Shown here: positions 1-12,800 of the stretch, piece after piece
How positions within the stretch are numbered: the first letter of the stretch is position 1
How the letters are laid out: every line of letters starts with the position of its first letter
Source of the DNA: Apostichopus japonicus
Lineage: Eukaryota; Echinodermata; Holothuroidea; Aspidochirotida; Stichopodidae
Assembly (NCBI RefSeq): GCF_037975245.1
Contig: NC_092566.1
Span: 1,986,001-2,050,000, forward strand
Direction of reading: 5' to 3'
DNA: 64,000 nt
Position numbers and translations under genes: made by a program
Notes under the pieces: model-generated
Seen by the model: the letters and a program-made list of their open reading frames with translations, nothing else
Told to the model about the DNA's origin: nothing
The model's database searches: none

Positions 1-249
1 CAGTGGGATATGTGACTTGACTTGGAGGGGCAAGTCACAAAGATACTTAAATTTATCAATATGGATCCTCTGTATGAGTATTTCAAAGAATGAATACCAG
101 TATTGGAATTTTTATAAGCAAAGGTATTTTTAATTTTAAGAGACAAGAGGGCACTTCTGAATATAATTTTCAGTTTACTTTATAAATGATCGATTCAAAA
201 CAGTGTGAATAACACTATTTGTGCTTATGTACCTGAATATCAATTATAG

Positions 250-574
250 TTTCCGAGGGTAACATCAGCGACATCCGACTCATCAGCGGCGAGAACTTGT
301 CCAGTGGACGGGTGGAGGTACTATACGACGGAGAATGGGGTACGGTATGTGACGACGGCTGGGACATAAATGATGCTCACGTAGTTTGCAGGTATCTGGG
401 ATTTGTCTATGCAACAGCCGCCTATGGAAACGCCTACTACGGTCATGGTGTCGGCCGTGTTTTGCTAAGCGATGTAGCCTGCTATGGAAATGAGAGCTAC
501 ATTTCTGATTGCCAATTCGAAGCATTCGGGAATCACGACTGCGGACATAGTAAAGATGCAGGCGCAGCATGTAG
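250..574 (+). CDS. Gene A exon: SRCR domain 1
   Basis: A single exon encodes an SRCR domain with the hallmarks [26 protein letters not shown] and NHDCGH. It has six cysteines; those usually called C1 (before GRVEV) and C4 (the QLGC position) are absent. The acceptor is ttatag at 244-249, giving phase 1. The 3' end is odd. The sister exons leave in phase 1 shortly after the last cysteine, but here that position reads A|GG. The nearest GT after the cysteine gives phase 2 (end 574), and a GT inside the cysteine codon (end 570) would keep phase 1 but remove the cysteine. The right end is therefore uncertain, and the exon may be decaying. Confidence 0.7.
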
Positions 575-3500
575 GTTTTATTCAAATTTCTACTTTGCAA
601 CATTTATCAGTGTCATCGTGTTCTGTCCCTTAAAAATGTGTACGTAAAATTGTGTACGTAAAACTGTAAAGGAATGTAATGGTTAACATGTTTATTGTAG
701 AAGTTAGTAATTATTGGAAAGTAACAACATACGTCACAACGTTCGTTGAAATGTGAATAAACATTAGACGATATAGTGGTATTACGGTTGATATCTCAAC
801 ATATAAACCAAGAATTCACTGTGACATGCTAGTAGTCTGAAGTTTACAGAATATGACTAAACTAATCGGTTTTCCGGAATCGATGTCTCGCAACAGCTAC
901 TGTAAAGTTAATTCTGGTTAATGTTCGATCTAAAGACATGGCATAGGTTGTTCCATCATGGTGTATCTTACCTTTTGAGCATCAACCACTGTAAACAGTA
1001 ACAGCTCCAAACCTCGACAAGTTAATAATAGGACTTTGATTTCCTCACGTGCACCATATTATCTTGCTGTCCTGAAAACCAGTCATATGATGTCTATAAC
1101 TTACATCAGATGTTATGTCTAGGGTAAGCACCGTGGATTGATGACGTTGTTAAATTGGTTAGTAACTTGTTATTTTGAAATCGGTTTGTAACTTTACGTC
1201 TACTGTTATGATTCAAACTCGGGTTTGGATACTTCACAGGCAGTGGGCATAACAAAGGAGACATTCGCCTCGTCGATGGTTCTTTTTATTACGGAAGGGT
1301 GGAGGTACTTAATAACAGAGAATGGGGAACGGTGTGTGACGACTTCTGGGACATAAATGATGCTCGCGTAGTTTGCAGACAGCTAGGCTTCCAATCTGCT
1401 TCTGCTGCCTACCCAGGCGCCTACTATGGCCAAGGGTCTGGTCCTATCTGGATGGACAACGTGAAATGCTCTGGATACGAAAGTTATCTTTCACAGTGTA
1501 GTCATAATGGTTTTGGTAATCATGATTGCAGTCACCCTGAGGATGCTGCTGTTCGATGTGAGGGTGCGTACATTTTTGCCGTTCAGTGAAAAAACACTAA
1601 GTTGAAAGGATTATTATTGAAATTTCTTGCACAATTACCTACTGGTAGCTTACCGTCTACCAATTTTATAATTGAATAAAATCAAGAGCCTAACATACAG
1701 TACTCTCCAAAGCCCGGTAAACGTGAGGATATGGTGTGATGCAGTTTGGGTTAAGTAAGATCGCTTTTATCCGATCCGTTTCGACGGAATGAAGCAGGAC
1801 CTGAGAACAGAATCATTAATATTTGTATTATTACAATAGGATAGAATGGTAGTTTATCTTTCCGCCACCTCCATCGGTGATCTTTAATTCTGCATATCAT
1901 TTGAAGTTGTATATGCCCCATGGACAGAAGTGTAACATTAACGCATTTTCACTTTCAGGTGCTCTGTTAGAAGTATTAACTTGTAATTTCGAAAACAGTT
2001 TCTGTGGATTTACTCAGTCAATTGACGATGATTTAAATTGGAACCAAAGTTCCTCTGGTTTTAAGGAACCCGGGCCTTCCCTGTTTGACCACACATATGA
2101 AACACGTAAGCCTCTTGTCTTTATACTGTCATTAACCTACACAATATAAAAGATATTACTGACCAACATCAACATTTAGTGCTTCGCAAGTGTATCACCG
2201 AGGGGACCAACTGTTAGAGTCAGGAAAGAGAACTAATATTGTTTGTCAGTAGTAGTATAGTGTATGGATAGCTGTTTATAGTAATCCTATATGTTGTTTG
2301 TTTTCAGTAGCACTATTGTACATGGGTAGCTATATTTAGTGTTCATATATATTGTTTGTTTGTCAGTAGTATTATAGTACATGGGTAGCTGTATATAGTA
2401 TCCCTATATATTGTTTGTTTGTCAGTAGTATTATAATGCATGGTTAGCTGTATATAGTATACCTATCTAATGATTCATTATACCAAAGATCAACCGGCTC
2501 GTAGTTTTGGGAGGTCTTAACTTAAACAGGTAAATAATAACATGATAAAAACGGACATTAACCAAGTATCTTGATGAATGTCGAGATAAAATGGAGTGGC
2601 AAAACTATTAACGCGGAACGAACGAAGAATATTTTATACGGTAGTGTTATAAGTAAGACTTTAGAAACATCAGTGTAAGCCATAGTTTATAAAACGTTGA
2701 GTGGAATGGTGTGAACATTAAGTATTGCTGATCCTGACTTATGCAGACAAGCAGAAGTTAACGGTACATCCTTACATGGTTTACACAGTATCATATATAT
2801 TGCGGCTACATGGTGTTTGATGGAATAAGCAATTAATCACATATAATTAGTTTCCAGTGTAGTTTAACGCTGTTATTAACAATCAAAGATAGTAAAGAAA
2901 ACAATTGTTAGTGTAAACTTGTATTAAAATACAACAAATATGGAAATGTGTATTAGTGCACCAGTGATTCTACAAATGTCGATTTCATTAAACACTTGCC
3001 AAGTAACTCTGTTTTGTAAAAACAAACTTAGTAAGATATATCAATTTCATTAATAGCAATATTCATTCTATTAATAGTAATCAGTAGATTTGGTCAAAAT
3101 TGTGAGGTAAATTAGTAACTATAGGTGAAAAGTATCTGACATGCTAAGAATTACTTTCTTAGGCCTAAACGGTAAAAATATGCATTCACAGCTGAAGGTC
3201 ACTATATCTACGTCGAATGTAAATCTGGATTGACTGGGGATAAAGCACGGCTTCTGAGCCCACCATTTCTACCTGATGGCATTTACTGTGTGGAGTTATA
3301 CTACCACATGAATGGTAAATCAGTAGGCTCTCTGCATATCTATGCCCAGACCTCATCTCTTGGAAACGCTTTATGGTCCGTGCACGGATCAATCGATGAC
3401 AAGTGGCATGTGGGACAAATAGAAGTCACCGGATACGCTACAACTCAGGTAAGAAAAAGAAACCAAACAACGCAATTGCACACCCTTCGTTACTCGTCCT

Positions 3501-3971
3501 AGCCTCCTAGGATTACTGTACTGTTACTGGTTTTCCAGGCATTTGTATGTACCACTCCTAGTGCAAAATGATGTACTCGTTGCTTAGCTAAGAACCTTGT
3601 ACTCATACAAAGAGAAATGATTCTACGTGTACTCACAGTAACCATGCTGTTGTACTCGTTTTACCCTTTCAAATGTGTAGGTCATGAGAATATTTTATAG
3701 TGTTATCTTTCGGTTTATGCCGATAGTTCACGGAGAAAATATCGCCGATACTCGTTATCACAATTTAGTATGCATAGGCCTACATAAATAATATATGAAC
3801 ACTGAACCGGTCTGGAAATGTTTCGGTAAGACGAACGATTGTTCATCTTTCAGGTTGTGTTTGAAGCAGTTCTCGGATCTACTTACACTGATGTCATTGC
3901 GATAGATGATATTAAGATTGCAGCTGGTAAATGCAATCCAATTGACGCAGATATTACAACTTCGATCATGA
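250..3971 (+). CDS. Gene A (partial): SRCR-SRCR-MAM extracellular protein
   Basis: Five exons join in phase: 250-574, 1240-1563, 1959-2105, 3192-3448 and 3854-3971. They encode two scavenger receptor cysteine-rich domains followed by one complete MAM domain. These are extracellular modules, so the product should be secreted or on the cell surface. No signal peptide exon lies in bases 1-249, so the gene probably starts left of the window. The last exon ends at a strong donor (A|gtaagt) in phase 1, the phase at which genes B and D attach their transmembrane exon, but I found no such exon before 6612. Without splicing, the reading frame stops at 4058-4060, and AATAAA occurs at 4226 and 4603. This is the only plus-strand gene in the window, and it converges on the 3' end of gene B. 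Confidence 0.75.
1240..1563 (+). CDS. Gene A exon: SRCR domain 2
   Basis: A 324-nt class 1-1 exon (acceptor acttcacag, donor G|gtgcgt) encodes a full SRCR domain: [25 protein letters not shown], a WMDNVKC segment and NHDCSHPEDAAVRC. It has six cysteines in the same pattern as every other SRCR here. It is the best-formed exon of gene A and has no internal stop. Confidence 0.88.
1959..3971 (+). CDS. Gene A: MAM domain (3 exons)
   Basis: The MAM domain is built from exons 1959-2105 (N part, CNFENSFCGFTQ), 3192-3448 (middle part, with CVELYYHMNGKSVGSLHIY and TSSLGNALWSVHG) and 3854-3971 (C part, VVFEAVLGSTYTDVIAIDDI). Entry phases are 1, 1 and 0, and the exit phase is 1, the same structure as all MAM domains in genes B and D. 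The conserved MAM cysteines and the IAIDDI motif are present. The C exon carries a short linker (KCNPIDADITTSIM) after the domain. Confidence 0.85.
2244..2465. repeat. Imperfect tandem repeat, about 66-bp unit
   Basis: Three to four imperfect copies share the phrases TATTGTTTGTTTGTCAGTAG and ATGGGTAGCTGTATATAGTA. The repeat lies in the intron between MAM exons 1 and 2 of gene A. The rest of that 1.1-kb intron shows nothing recognisable. Confidence 0.7.
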
Positions 3972-5027
3972 GTAAGTTACAAACATACCAAATTAAAAAA
4001 AATCAAGTGTATACACTAAGGTATAAACCAGAGCATTTGTCTAGATTGCGTAATATTTAGCCCTTATTCAGTTAAGAAAAGAAACTCAAAAGACACAAAT
4101 ATAACTTCTGACATGTCAAATAATATTCAATGAAGAAAGGAGCATGCATGTCAAGAATTATTAGGTTTCATCAGGGGTGATCAGATGATCTCATTTTCGA
4201 CTCAATGAAGTCTTTAAATCGGCTAAATAAATTAGTATTAAAATCAGGTTATCCAAAGAATCACATTAGACTTATATAACCCAGTATATGTCAAGGCAAT
4301 TAAGATAACATATTTGCATTTACGTTTACATATGTCAAACCAATTTACGAAAATAATATATTTCCCGCATTCTGCCCTTATATGCATTCTCCTATCATGT
4401 ATATTCTAATCTAACTTTCCTATAGCAACTGGTGACTCTTGCTTCAAAGGCCTTCATAGCCTATATACATATATTACCTCCATAACCTAGATACATATAT
4501 TGCGTCGACGCAAACTTCATTATAGCTTTTAACGCTCCTATTCCGTATGTTGTTAACTTTCTTAGTCAACTTTGCTGACTTTTGTATAATAACATACCAC
4601 TGAATAAAGACTAAAGAATTGGTTAACGTATTTCATCGTTAATGACATAAGCCTTTAGTTTTCAAAGTAGGCCTACGGGTAGGCCTAAATGTAAAGATAA
4701 ACAGAAGACAGAGCTACATATACATGTACAGCGGAAGGGACATTCTAAAGCAAATTTGATCAGCATAGGTGATTTGATCAGGCAATTGCATGCAGCCCTC
4801 ATGTATTTCTGGTGGACGAGAGAGTTGCTAGAAGAGCCGGGGAACTGATATCACGTGTAGGTATGTATAGCTTTACTCTGTATCCTCTACTCAGGTAAAT
4901 AATGTTTTGTATATTATATCATTTACAGTGTTAACAAGCGAAAAGCATTTTGTGAAAGCACAGCCAGGGAGTCAGAGACAAAAAAGAACAAAATGAAAGT
5001 AAATATATAATATTGAAAAAATAGCGA

Positions 5028-5105
5028 GACCGTATCACGTCGACGAACTTATAATACATTATTGTTGACCGTATCACGTCAACGAACTTATAATACATTA
5101 TTGTT
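5028..5105. repeat. 39-bp tandem duplication
   Basis: There are two adjacent copies (5028-5066 and 5067-5105) beginning GACCGTATCACGTC and ending ACATTATTGTT, with one difference (GTCGACG versus GTCAACG). Confidence 0.85.
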
Positions 5106-6457
5106 AAAATTTGGTTTTAGTGCCATTTTTATTGTTAAAAGAGAATTTTATGTGTTATTTTTGGTTACATTTATCTCCAGAATCGATTAGATTTGATAAA
5201 ATTCCATGTGTTATTGACGATTCTCTCACATGCGGTAGCGGGACGGGATAACTATGTTTTCACAATAATCTGCTTTTATGAAAGTACTTAAGTGCCTATA
5301 TTTATCACATATCCGTTCCCTGGTTTTATTCGTTAGTCTGACCATTTGAAATATAGTTATATTACGAGAATGTGTAGTGGAAATCACATTTATTTTTTAT
5401 AGAGAAACATCCTCACCGGCGGTAGAGCCAATCATGTCAACATGAAGTGAAAGTATATATATTGCAATAGATAAAAATGGCAAGTGAGCTATAACTTAAT
5501 TCAGTTCACTGTATATTTTATATGACTCTGTATTTTATATGTTGATTTGGAAAAGAATGCTTACAATTATCCTTGAATCTACTGTGACACCATTTCAATG
5601 CATCAAAGGATTTCTGTACTGACTGTGGCGTAACTACCAGTTTACTGTCGCCGTCTGACGTCCGTAGGCCAGCGAAGCGGCCATATTTTTGGTGTTGAAC
5701 TAACGCCACTAAATTAAACGGACTGCATGTTCTCTCAACTGGGCCAAACTATTAGCGTACAAGTTTAATAATCAGATGATATTATTCAATTCCATACGTC
5801 TTAAATATATCTCTTTCAACGTTCTCTCCCGGTACCCACCATAAATGGGAATGTTAACGAAATCCTGTCCTCAACCCAAAAAGCCCGCAAGAGCTATATA
5901 TCAGGGAGTCTACAGTTGCAGACAGCAAAATTTGCTCAAGCAAAGACAAACCATGGTTGGGCGTAGATTATGAGTAGATTATAACGTGATTACAACATGA
6001 GTAAGACATCAAAATAAAATGATTCAACCTTGCGTTTGTACCTACTTAAAAATCTAATTTATAATCTTAATGTGCCAAAGAATTCACTTTTGCATAATCT
6101 ATGTTATGTAAATAAAAAGTTTTTAACATTTGTTGTTGGAGGGGGGTTTAAGAGGGATTTATGTGATCATTTTACCCATAAGACCCCGTGCATCAATAAA
6201 CAGAGAAATAATATGTAAGGTATGGAAACAATTTGGCTGCAATTTCCATTTTGCCCCAAACTGTTAAAACGACGAGATTAATTAGAAGTGAAGTGAATTT
6301 CTCATTTTTCTACAAATTGTTAAAATGAAGAATTTCTCTGTCAGTATTAATCATTTTGCTGCAAATTTTTAAAACTGATGACATTTGATAAACAATTATT
6401 TTGTCATTTTACAGAACAATGATAAATTCCTCATTAACTACAAGGAAGTTGTCTTTT

Positions 6458-6463
6458 TTTAAT
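6458..6463 (-). terminator. Candidate poly(A) signal of gene B
   Basis: TTTAAT on the plus strand reads ATTAAA, the commonest variant poly(A) signal, on the minus strand. It lies about 150 bases past the stop codon of gene B. Motif match only. Confidence 0.25.
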
Positions 6464-6612
6464 ATATAAACTGAACGATGATTAATTTTGTTGAGAATTG
6501 CTACTATACTTTACAAAGAGATCTTAACAATTAACGCCATTGCAAGGAACGTCCGAGTAGTATGCCATCAATAAAAAATTTTTCCATCTGAAATCGACTT
6601 TACGTAACTGCA

Positions 6613-6809
6613 CTAGACTGAGGACAATTCGTATGGTTTCTCCTTAAATATGAACCTTGGTCTTCGAAATAACTGGCAAACTAGCAGTTCCACAATCACT
6701 AGAGTGATTAGTATTACGAGGGAAACTGCAAAGAGGGTATTCAGAAGATTACTCGAAGAACTTTCTTCATCAAACTTCAAATCAACATCCTCTGTCGTAT
6801 CAAAGAAAC
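6613..6809 (-). CDS. Gene B last exon: transmembrane helix and tail
   Basis: The exon enters in phase 1 after tttcgcag and ends at TAG (6613-6615). An acidic/serine-rich stalk (DTTEDVDLKFDEESSSS) leads to a hydrophobic stretch (LFAVSLVILITLVIVELLV). A basic stop-transfer segment (FRRPRF) and a tail ending KPYELSSV follow. The final S-S-V fits a class I PDZ ligand (S/T-x-hydrophobic at the very C-terminus), so a PDZ scaffold partner is possible. The topology is type I. Confidence 0.85.
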
Positions 6810-9800
6810 CTGCGAAAGAAGAATGACATTTCAATATGCGAATTCTGATCCCACAATTGTTCTCTTGTTCTCTTGGCTGGCTAATAGTGAAGGCCAGAAT
6901 CGCTACCCAGCTTACCTGTCATTTTATGAGAGTGTACATATTTCCATTTATAAAGGATTACATACTATTACGTACTTTGTTTTTAATAAAGTTTTCGGAT
7001 AAGTTGAAAACAATCCCTTTCCCTCCGTTTTTTGTTTTGATAGTCATTTTTGTGATCTTAAAATCTCATCACCCCTTCCTTTTCAGCTCTTTCTAAAGGG
7101 ACAAACCTTATTGACGGGCTCTCGTTAAGTGTAAACAAGCACGCACGCAATAGAAACTGAAACACCCACAATTGTTTTCTTTTGAGAACCTCTTTCGCTT
7201 AAAGAAATTCTGACAGCTATAAATACACAACAGTAGCCAAAAACTTTCCTAACTTTAACTTGTGCAAAGAGCATTATTACCTTGAAAACGTATTTTCGTA
7301 ATATTACCAACGGTGTGCTAATTTGGCGAATGCTGTGAGATAATTTTTGGCGAAAACATTTCAAAGTGAATTTTCGTATTGTAGGCGTAAACAGCGGAAT
7401 ATTTATGATAATTGAATCAAGAGATATGATTCGATAACTAGACATTTCAGTTGAGTAGATTACCTCCATTCAAACAATTTCCGGATGTCACCCGGATATC
7501 ATCTATCGCGATGTCGCCATCGTAATTAGTTCCACGAACACCTTCAAACACAACCTGAAAATAACGTAACAGATTAACGTCTACAAAGAAAACAGTTGAG
7601 ACGTCACTGCTTGATTTTTAGGCGACGTTGTGAGTTCATAAAATGCAGTTATGTTTCAAACAGTGCCGAAATGTATGAAGAAATGTTTAACAAATATTTA
7701 ATTAATAGCTAAGTACGTGTTCATTTAATGAAAAATCTCTGGACGTGTAATATTGTATAGTAGCACCTTGATTTGAGTTATATTTTCAAAGGAATTTGGT
7801 ATTAATATCACCTTCCCTTTGTGTGTAATATATAAAACTTTCAACAATTTCCAGTTCTAATTATTGAAACATTTCGTTTTTAAATGCGAATCTTAAAACA
7901 TATTCTGATAAATTGGTCCATAAACCTGTACACCCACGGACCAAAATTTTTCATGGGGAGAACCCACGACCCTCCATTGAAACGTACATCCCTCAGAATC
8001 GATGCTTGAAACGAATGAAAGAGAGCTTTGACTCTGGACATAATTGCTAACAATTTTCGTTGGGTTGCACCCCATTGTACCCGGAGTGTCGGTCTAATAT
8101 TGGTACCTAATAACATCACATTTTTTAAAACATAAAAAACGTCGTAGGACCATACCATAGTTTCTTAACACATTTGAACTGCACGTATATAACTGATCAA
8201 TATCAAACCACCCGCCATGTTCACAATAAGGAATGGTATTGCATACTTACCTTGGTTGTTGGGTGACCAAATTCCTCCACCTGCGCTCGTTTCCATTCTT
8301 CACCTTGCTGGCCGTACATCGACCAAATAGGACTACCGAGGGATGATGTACTGGCATAAACATGCAAAGAGCCTATTGAATCACCATACATGTGATAGTA
8401 GAACTCAATGCAGACATAGCCGTATGCTCCCAGTGATGGGCTATGGAGGCGTGCTTGTTGTCCTTGCAAGACAGGAGAACTGGCCTCGATGTAAACGTAG
8501 TGACCCAAATCTGTGGTTAGGATTCATTGTTAATACGGAGTTGTACAAATACATATTTACCTGGCTAATTTCTGTTATTTGCATAGTAAGGTTCAAGTGA
8601 GAATACGACAAAACGATGTATGTGTAGTGACATTGACATTGACATGTCATTCAATAACCCTTACTCAAGCAGCATTGAATGCACTCTCACTCAACGGTGA
8701 CTGCATGCTCCAGCGACCAAGCTCAATAAGAAGCCCTGGAATTCTGTGTGCAAGTTCCTTGTACAACACTGTTGTGTGAGAACAGTATCATTGACTACCA
8801 GAGACTACATCAAGTAAGTTGTTATAGCCACAGCTCTGTTCTACAGTACTAACCTCAATTGAAAATTGTGACACAACCTCAATCCTCAACAGTATGCAGT
8901 AACAAATATACAATGTAAGAAATTATGCAATAAGACCTATAGTGTTATACGACTCCTTTCTTTATGCAAGCCAATACGACCGGTTAATGCATTACGGAAA
9001 CCCGTTTAATATACATTAATTTCTCTCAAGGAGTTGTAGGATCAATTCTAGCTTTCAAAGGCAATAAAATGTTGACAAAATTACGGAGATTGACAGACAT
9101 TAACATGTTTACGAGTGAAACATGTTTTTCTCTTAATACTTATCGAACAAAAGCACTGAATCAGTGTCACTCGTTTAATTTGGCCAGTAAGACAAGGGAT
9201 CCCTCCGTGGTAACATCCTGCTTCAACATATGTACCCTTAAGTACTTGACTAGCATCTGGCAATCTCTCTCTCTCTAACGGTAGAGTGAGAGACCACCCC
9301 AGCATATAACATTTTTGTCTTCCAAAAGCTGGATCATCTTTTACAAAGAAAAGCAAACGCTTGGTGTAGTTATATGTTGATATAAGAAAGCACCCATCCC
9401 GCAATTAAAAACCCTTAATAAAAAACACTCCCTCTGCTCAGTATGACTCCTCCCCGGGTCGGCGGACCTTAGCTCCAGAAAATTGAGCACTACTTTAAAG
9501 AAATGCTTGCACGGACATACCGTGAGTACAGTCTGAATCACAATCCGTTGGCAGCAAGTAAAGAGAAACATTGCATGGCTGCTCAATTAAGTTTACTGTA
9601 GTAAATATATATGTGCTGTTTGTGTATGTTACTCTGTATATAGACTGAGGTGGGGGAGGGGTGGGAAGTGGGGTTGAAATATTCCTGTCCAGAGATAGAT
9701 TCATATTAAGGGGGGGGGGAGGGTTCCATCTAAATCATCTGTTAAGAATGTATTTTTGTTAATATCTGTAACACCTGAACACTAATTTTAATGTGATATT

Positions 9801-12800
9801 CAGTGTATTCAATTGTAGTATTAGTTACGAGATCCGTTACCTGTTTATTGAGTCAATAGAATACTTTCTGTTACTTACAGTTTCCGAATGTGTGATCGTA
9901 AGAAGGCCCGGTGTAATGAGAATTGGTCACCCCATTGTGCCTATTCCAGTCAAAGTTATCTGTGCGATTTTCCTGAGTATAACCACAGAAGTCTATCTCA
10001 AAATCGCAATCTAAGGTGCAATTCACTGTAGAAGAAAAATCTTGTTGGTTAATCTTATTCTTGATACCATTTAACCAAATAACAGTAACTTACGAATGGT
10101 TCACCAATGCTCATTTGTCACTGACAATTCCGACACAAATTGGCCTCAATTAAAAAAAATATATACATAGAGAAAATAATCCAGTTCATCAACATTTTAT
10201 GAAGAAGATCAAACCGTTTAATATAAGGGGGGGGGGGGGGAGTTGTCTCAAATTGGGTTACTCGATCAGGTGGGTGTGAGCCGTTACTTGTCTCGGTTAC
10301 TGCCAGTCTATCGATATTTTTATTAAAGCTTACGGTATTCCAAAAACAATAAAGGGAACTAAATGTATAACACGCCCGTTTAGATACCAAACATTCAATA
10401 AATGTTTTATGGTTCAAGGTTGATATGACTTGACGCAATGGAATTCGGGATTGAAACTTATGAAATATGATTTAATCAATCACTTATCATAGTACAAAAA
10501 GAAACGTTCAAAAATGTTGTCGAACGATCTAATTTTACCAGCAGCTCTATGTTAAGTGTACTTGAAATGTTCAATGTCCTGTTATCTGCAACCAAATCAT
10601 CAATTAAGTCGGTCATAATACAAGTATACTATTCAACAGTGTCACTGACGAACCTTCCGGTGGCGCTGTTACAAATGCAAAGCAGCTTCCCGATGTTATC
10701 CAAACATCGTCCAGTGCAATGTCTCCTGTATCACTAGATCCACGGACACCTTCAAAGACAACCTAACAAATTAAAACGATTCATTGATAAGTTAAAATTT
10801 AGATAAAGATCCGAAAGGCTACAGGAAATAGATTTCCAATGAGTGTATCATGTTTCGTTATAGTCAAAATAACACAATGTTAACATAAATGTAATGTAAT
10901 GGATGGATGTGTCAATATCATATATATTGCTGACAAAGTTGATATGAATGTTTTTAATGCTAACGATAGGATAAGAAGTAATATAAGTTCCCGTAATTGT
11001 TGCCTTACCTGGGTCGTCGAAGATACGTCAAATTCTATTTGTCCCGAATGCCACCGGTCACCCTGCGAGCCATATGCTGACCATGAAGCGCTTCCTAGAG
11101 AGGAGGTCTCGAAATACACATGCAGAGAGCCTACTGTAGCCCCATACATATGATAATAGAATTTCACACAATAGGTACCTTGTGTTACTAACGACGGACT
11201 TTGGAGGCGAGCGTGATTTCCAGGTATGCCACCACTGACCTCCATGTAAACGTAGCAACCCACGGCTGTCAATTTAAGAGAGGAGATGAAATCTGTGGGG
11301 TTACACCATCAGCCAAATAAATAACAATTTATGAAACTTTTAACGATATGTACAAACCGTGATCATTGGTATAGATATGGAAAACGATCTCTCGATTACT
11401 TATGAAGAGATGAACGGTTTCCTGAAATCATTGGGCATGAATGAATATCACTTACATGTTCCAAACGTATGATCCACTGAAGGTCCCGTACCAGACGAGG
11501 TTGTTGAGCCACTGTTCCTTTTCCAGTTAATATCGTCATCATTTGCTTGAGTAAAGTGACAAAAGTCCGCTTCGAAATCACAATAGAAAGTTTCCTCCAC
11601 TGGAAGTAAAGAAAAAAGCAATTAAATTATTTATCTATCAGCAACTTTGCGCTGCACTTATTGTTATAAGCCTATAAGTGTGTGTTTGTTTCCACAAATA
11701 TTTGAATAGTGTAGATTTCTATTGCAGTAACGGTTGCGTTGGCATGCATAATGGTTTCGGAAGGAACGGACGGAGTACAAATAAAAATAATAATAATACA
11801 TAATTTTATATAGCGCCAAACAAGCTATGAAATAATTCTCGTAGCGCTTAACAAAGTAATAGCAATTATAACATATATGCTTTGGTGAAGAGATACGTTT
11901 TGAGTGCTGATTTGAAACTGTTCACAGTATTGCATATTTTTATATGTTCTGGAAGTGAGTTCCACAGGCACGGTGCACTGGATGTGAACGTTCTCAAGCC
12001 GTAAGTCTGTGTTTTTACTCTAGGGATGAGTAACATCAGTGATGAATTAGAGCGAAGTGAGCGTGTGGATGATGGTCGGAGCTGAGACAAGTTGGTGAGG
12101 TAGCACATATTTGGATTGGGAAATGTGAATCGACTATTTAACTTAAATATATAATCTATTGTGAATTCTTGTTGGGGATATTTTTGTCACTAGCGATTTA
12201 TGTACCTTTTATATATCAACGAAGCACCAATAATTGCTTACTGAGCATTGCTTGGGAAATATGTGAGGATGAAACTATATAATTACTAAAAGAAGGTGGA
12301 AGACAATTATTGTAACGGTCAATTGTATTCTTTCCAAATTGCTCTCGTCTGGGTTATCAGAATTTAAGAGTCCTAGCCACTTGAACGAAATCTTTACCAA
12401 TCATCAACATTTACAAGTCCCATCAACTTTTAATGTATATAGTGTATTGGCTAATATTTTTTGTGGAAGTTGATGTGTGTGAAGTCTGTTACACGTCCAT
12501 ATCCCAGACTTTCGCACACAGGCGACACATCACTTGATAGAGTTGGGCAGTACATCTTACAACTGAACTCATTACACTTTCCTTGTCATTCACCTTGCCT
12601 GTCATTCATATCAAAATGGAAATTGCAACCCAACGTCTTCGAGATGGCCGCAGTTTCCGTTCCAATATGAGAAAATGGGATATCCAAATTCGCGTGACTC
12701 GATCAAACGAGTGTGAATTGATTCATGACTTCTCATCTGGTTGTTTGGTAACTTTCAAAACCATCCTGAAAACAACCATCGTTACTCTGCGGGAGGTGTG

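Larger units (their letters stand above)
3972..6612. other. Convergent intergenic space between genes A and B
   Basis: This is AT-rich sequence where the 3' end of gene A and the 3' end of gene B face each other. Short candidate terminal exons (for example after ttcctatag near 4425, or after ctacag near 5922) reach stops quickly but resemble no known module, so I do not call them. There is one small tandem duplication at 5028-5105. The 3' UTRs of both genes must lie here. Confidence 0.6.

Noticed and set aside
6836-7096. Hydrophobic plus-strand reading frame that could be taken for the missing tail of gene A
   Set aside because: It lies inside an intron of gene B on the other strand, has no phase-1 acceptor and does not resemble the other tails.
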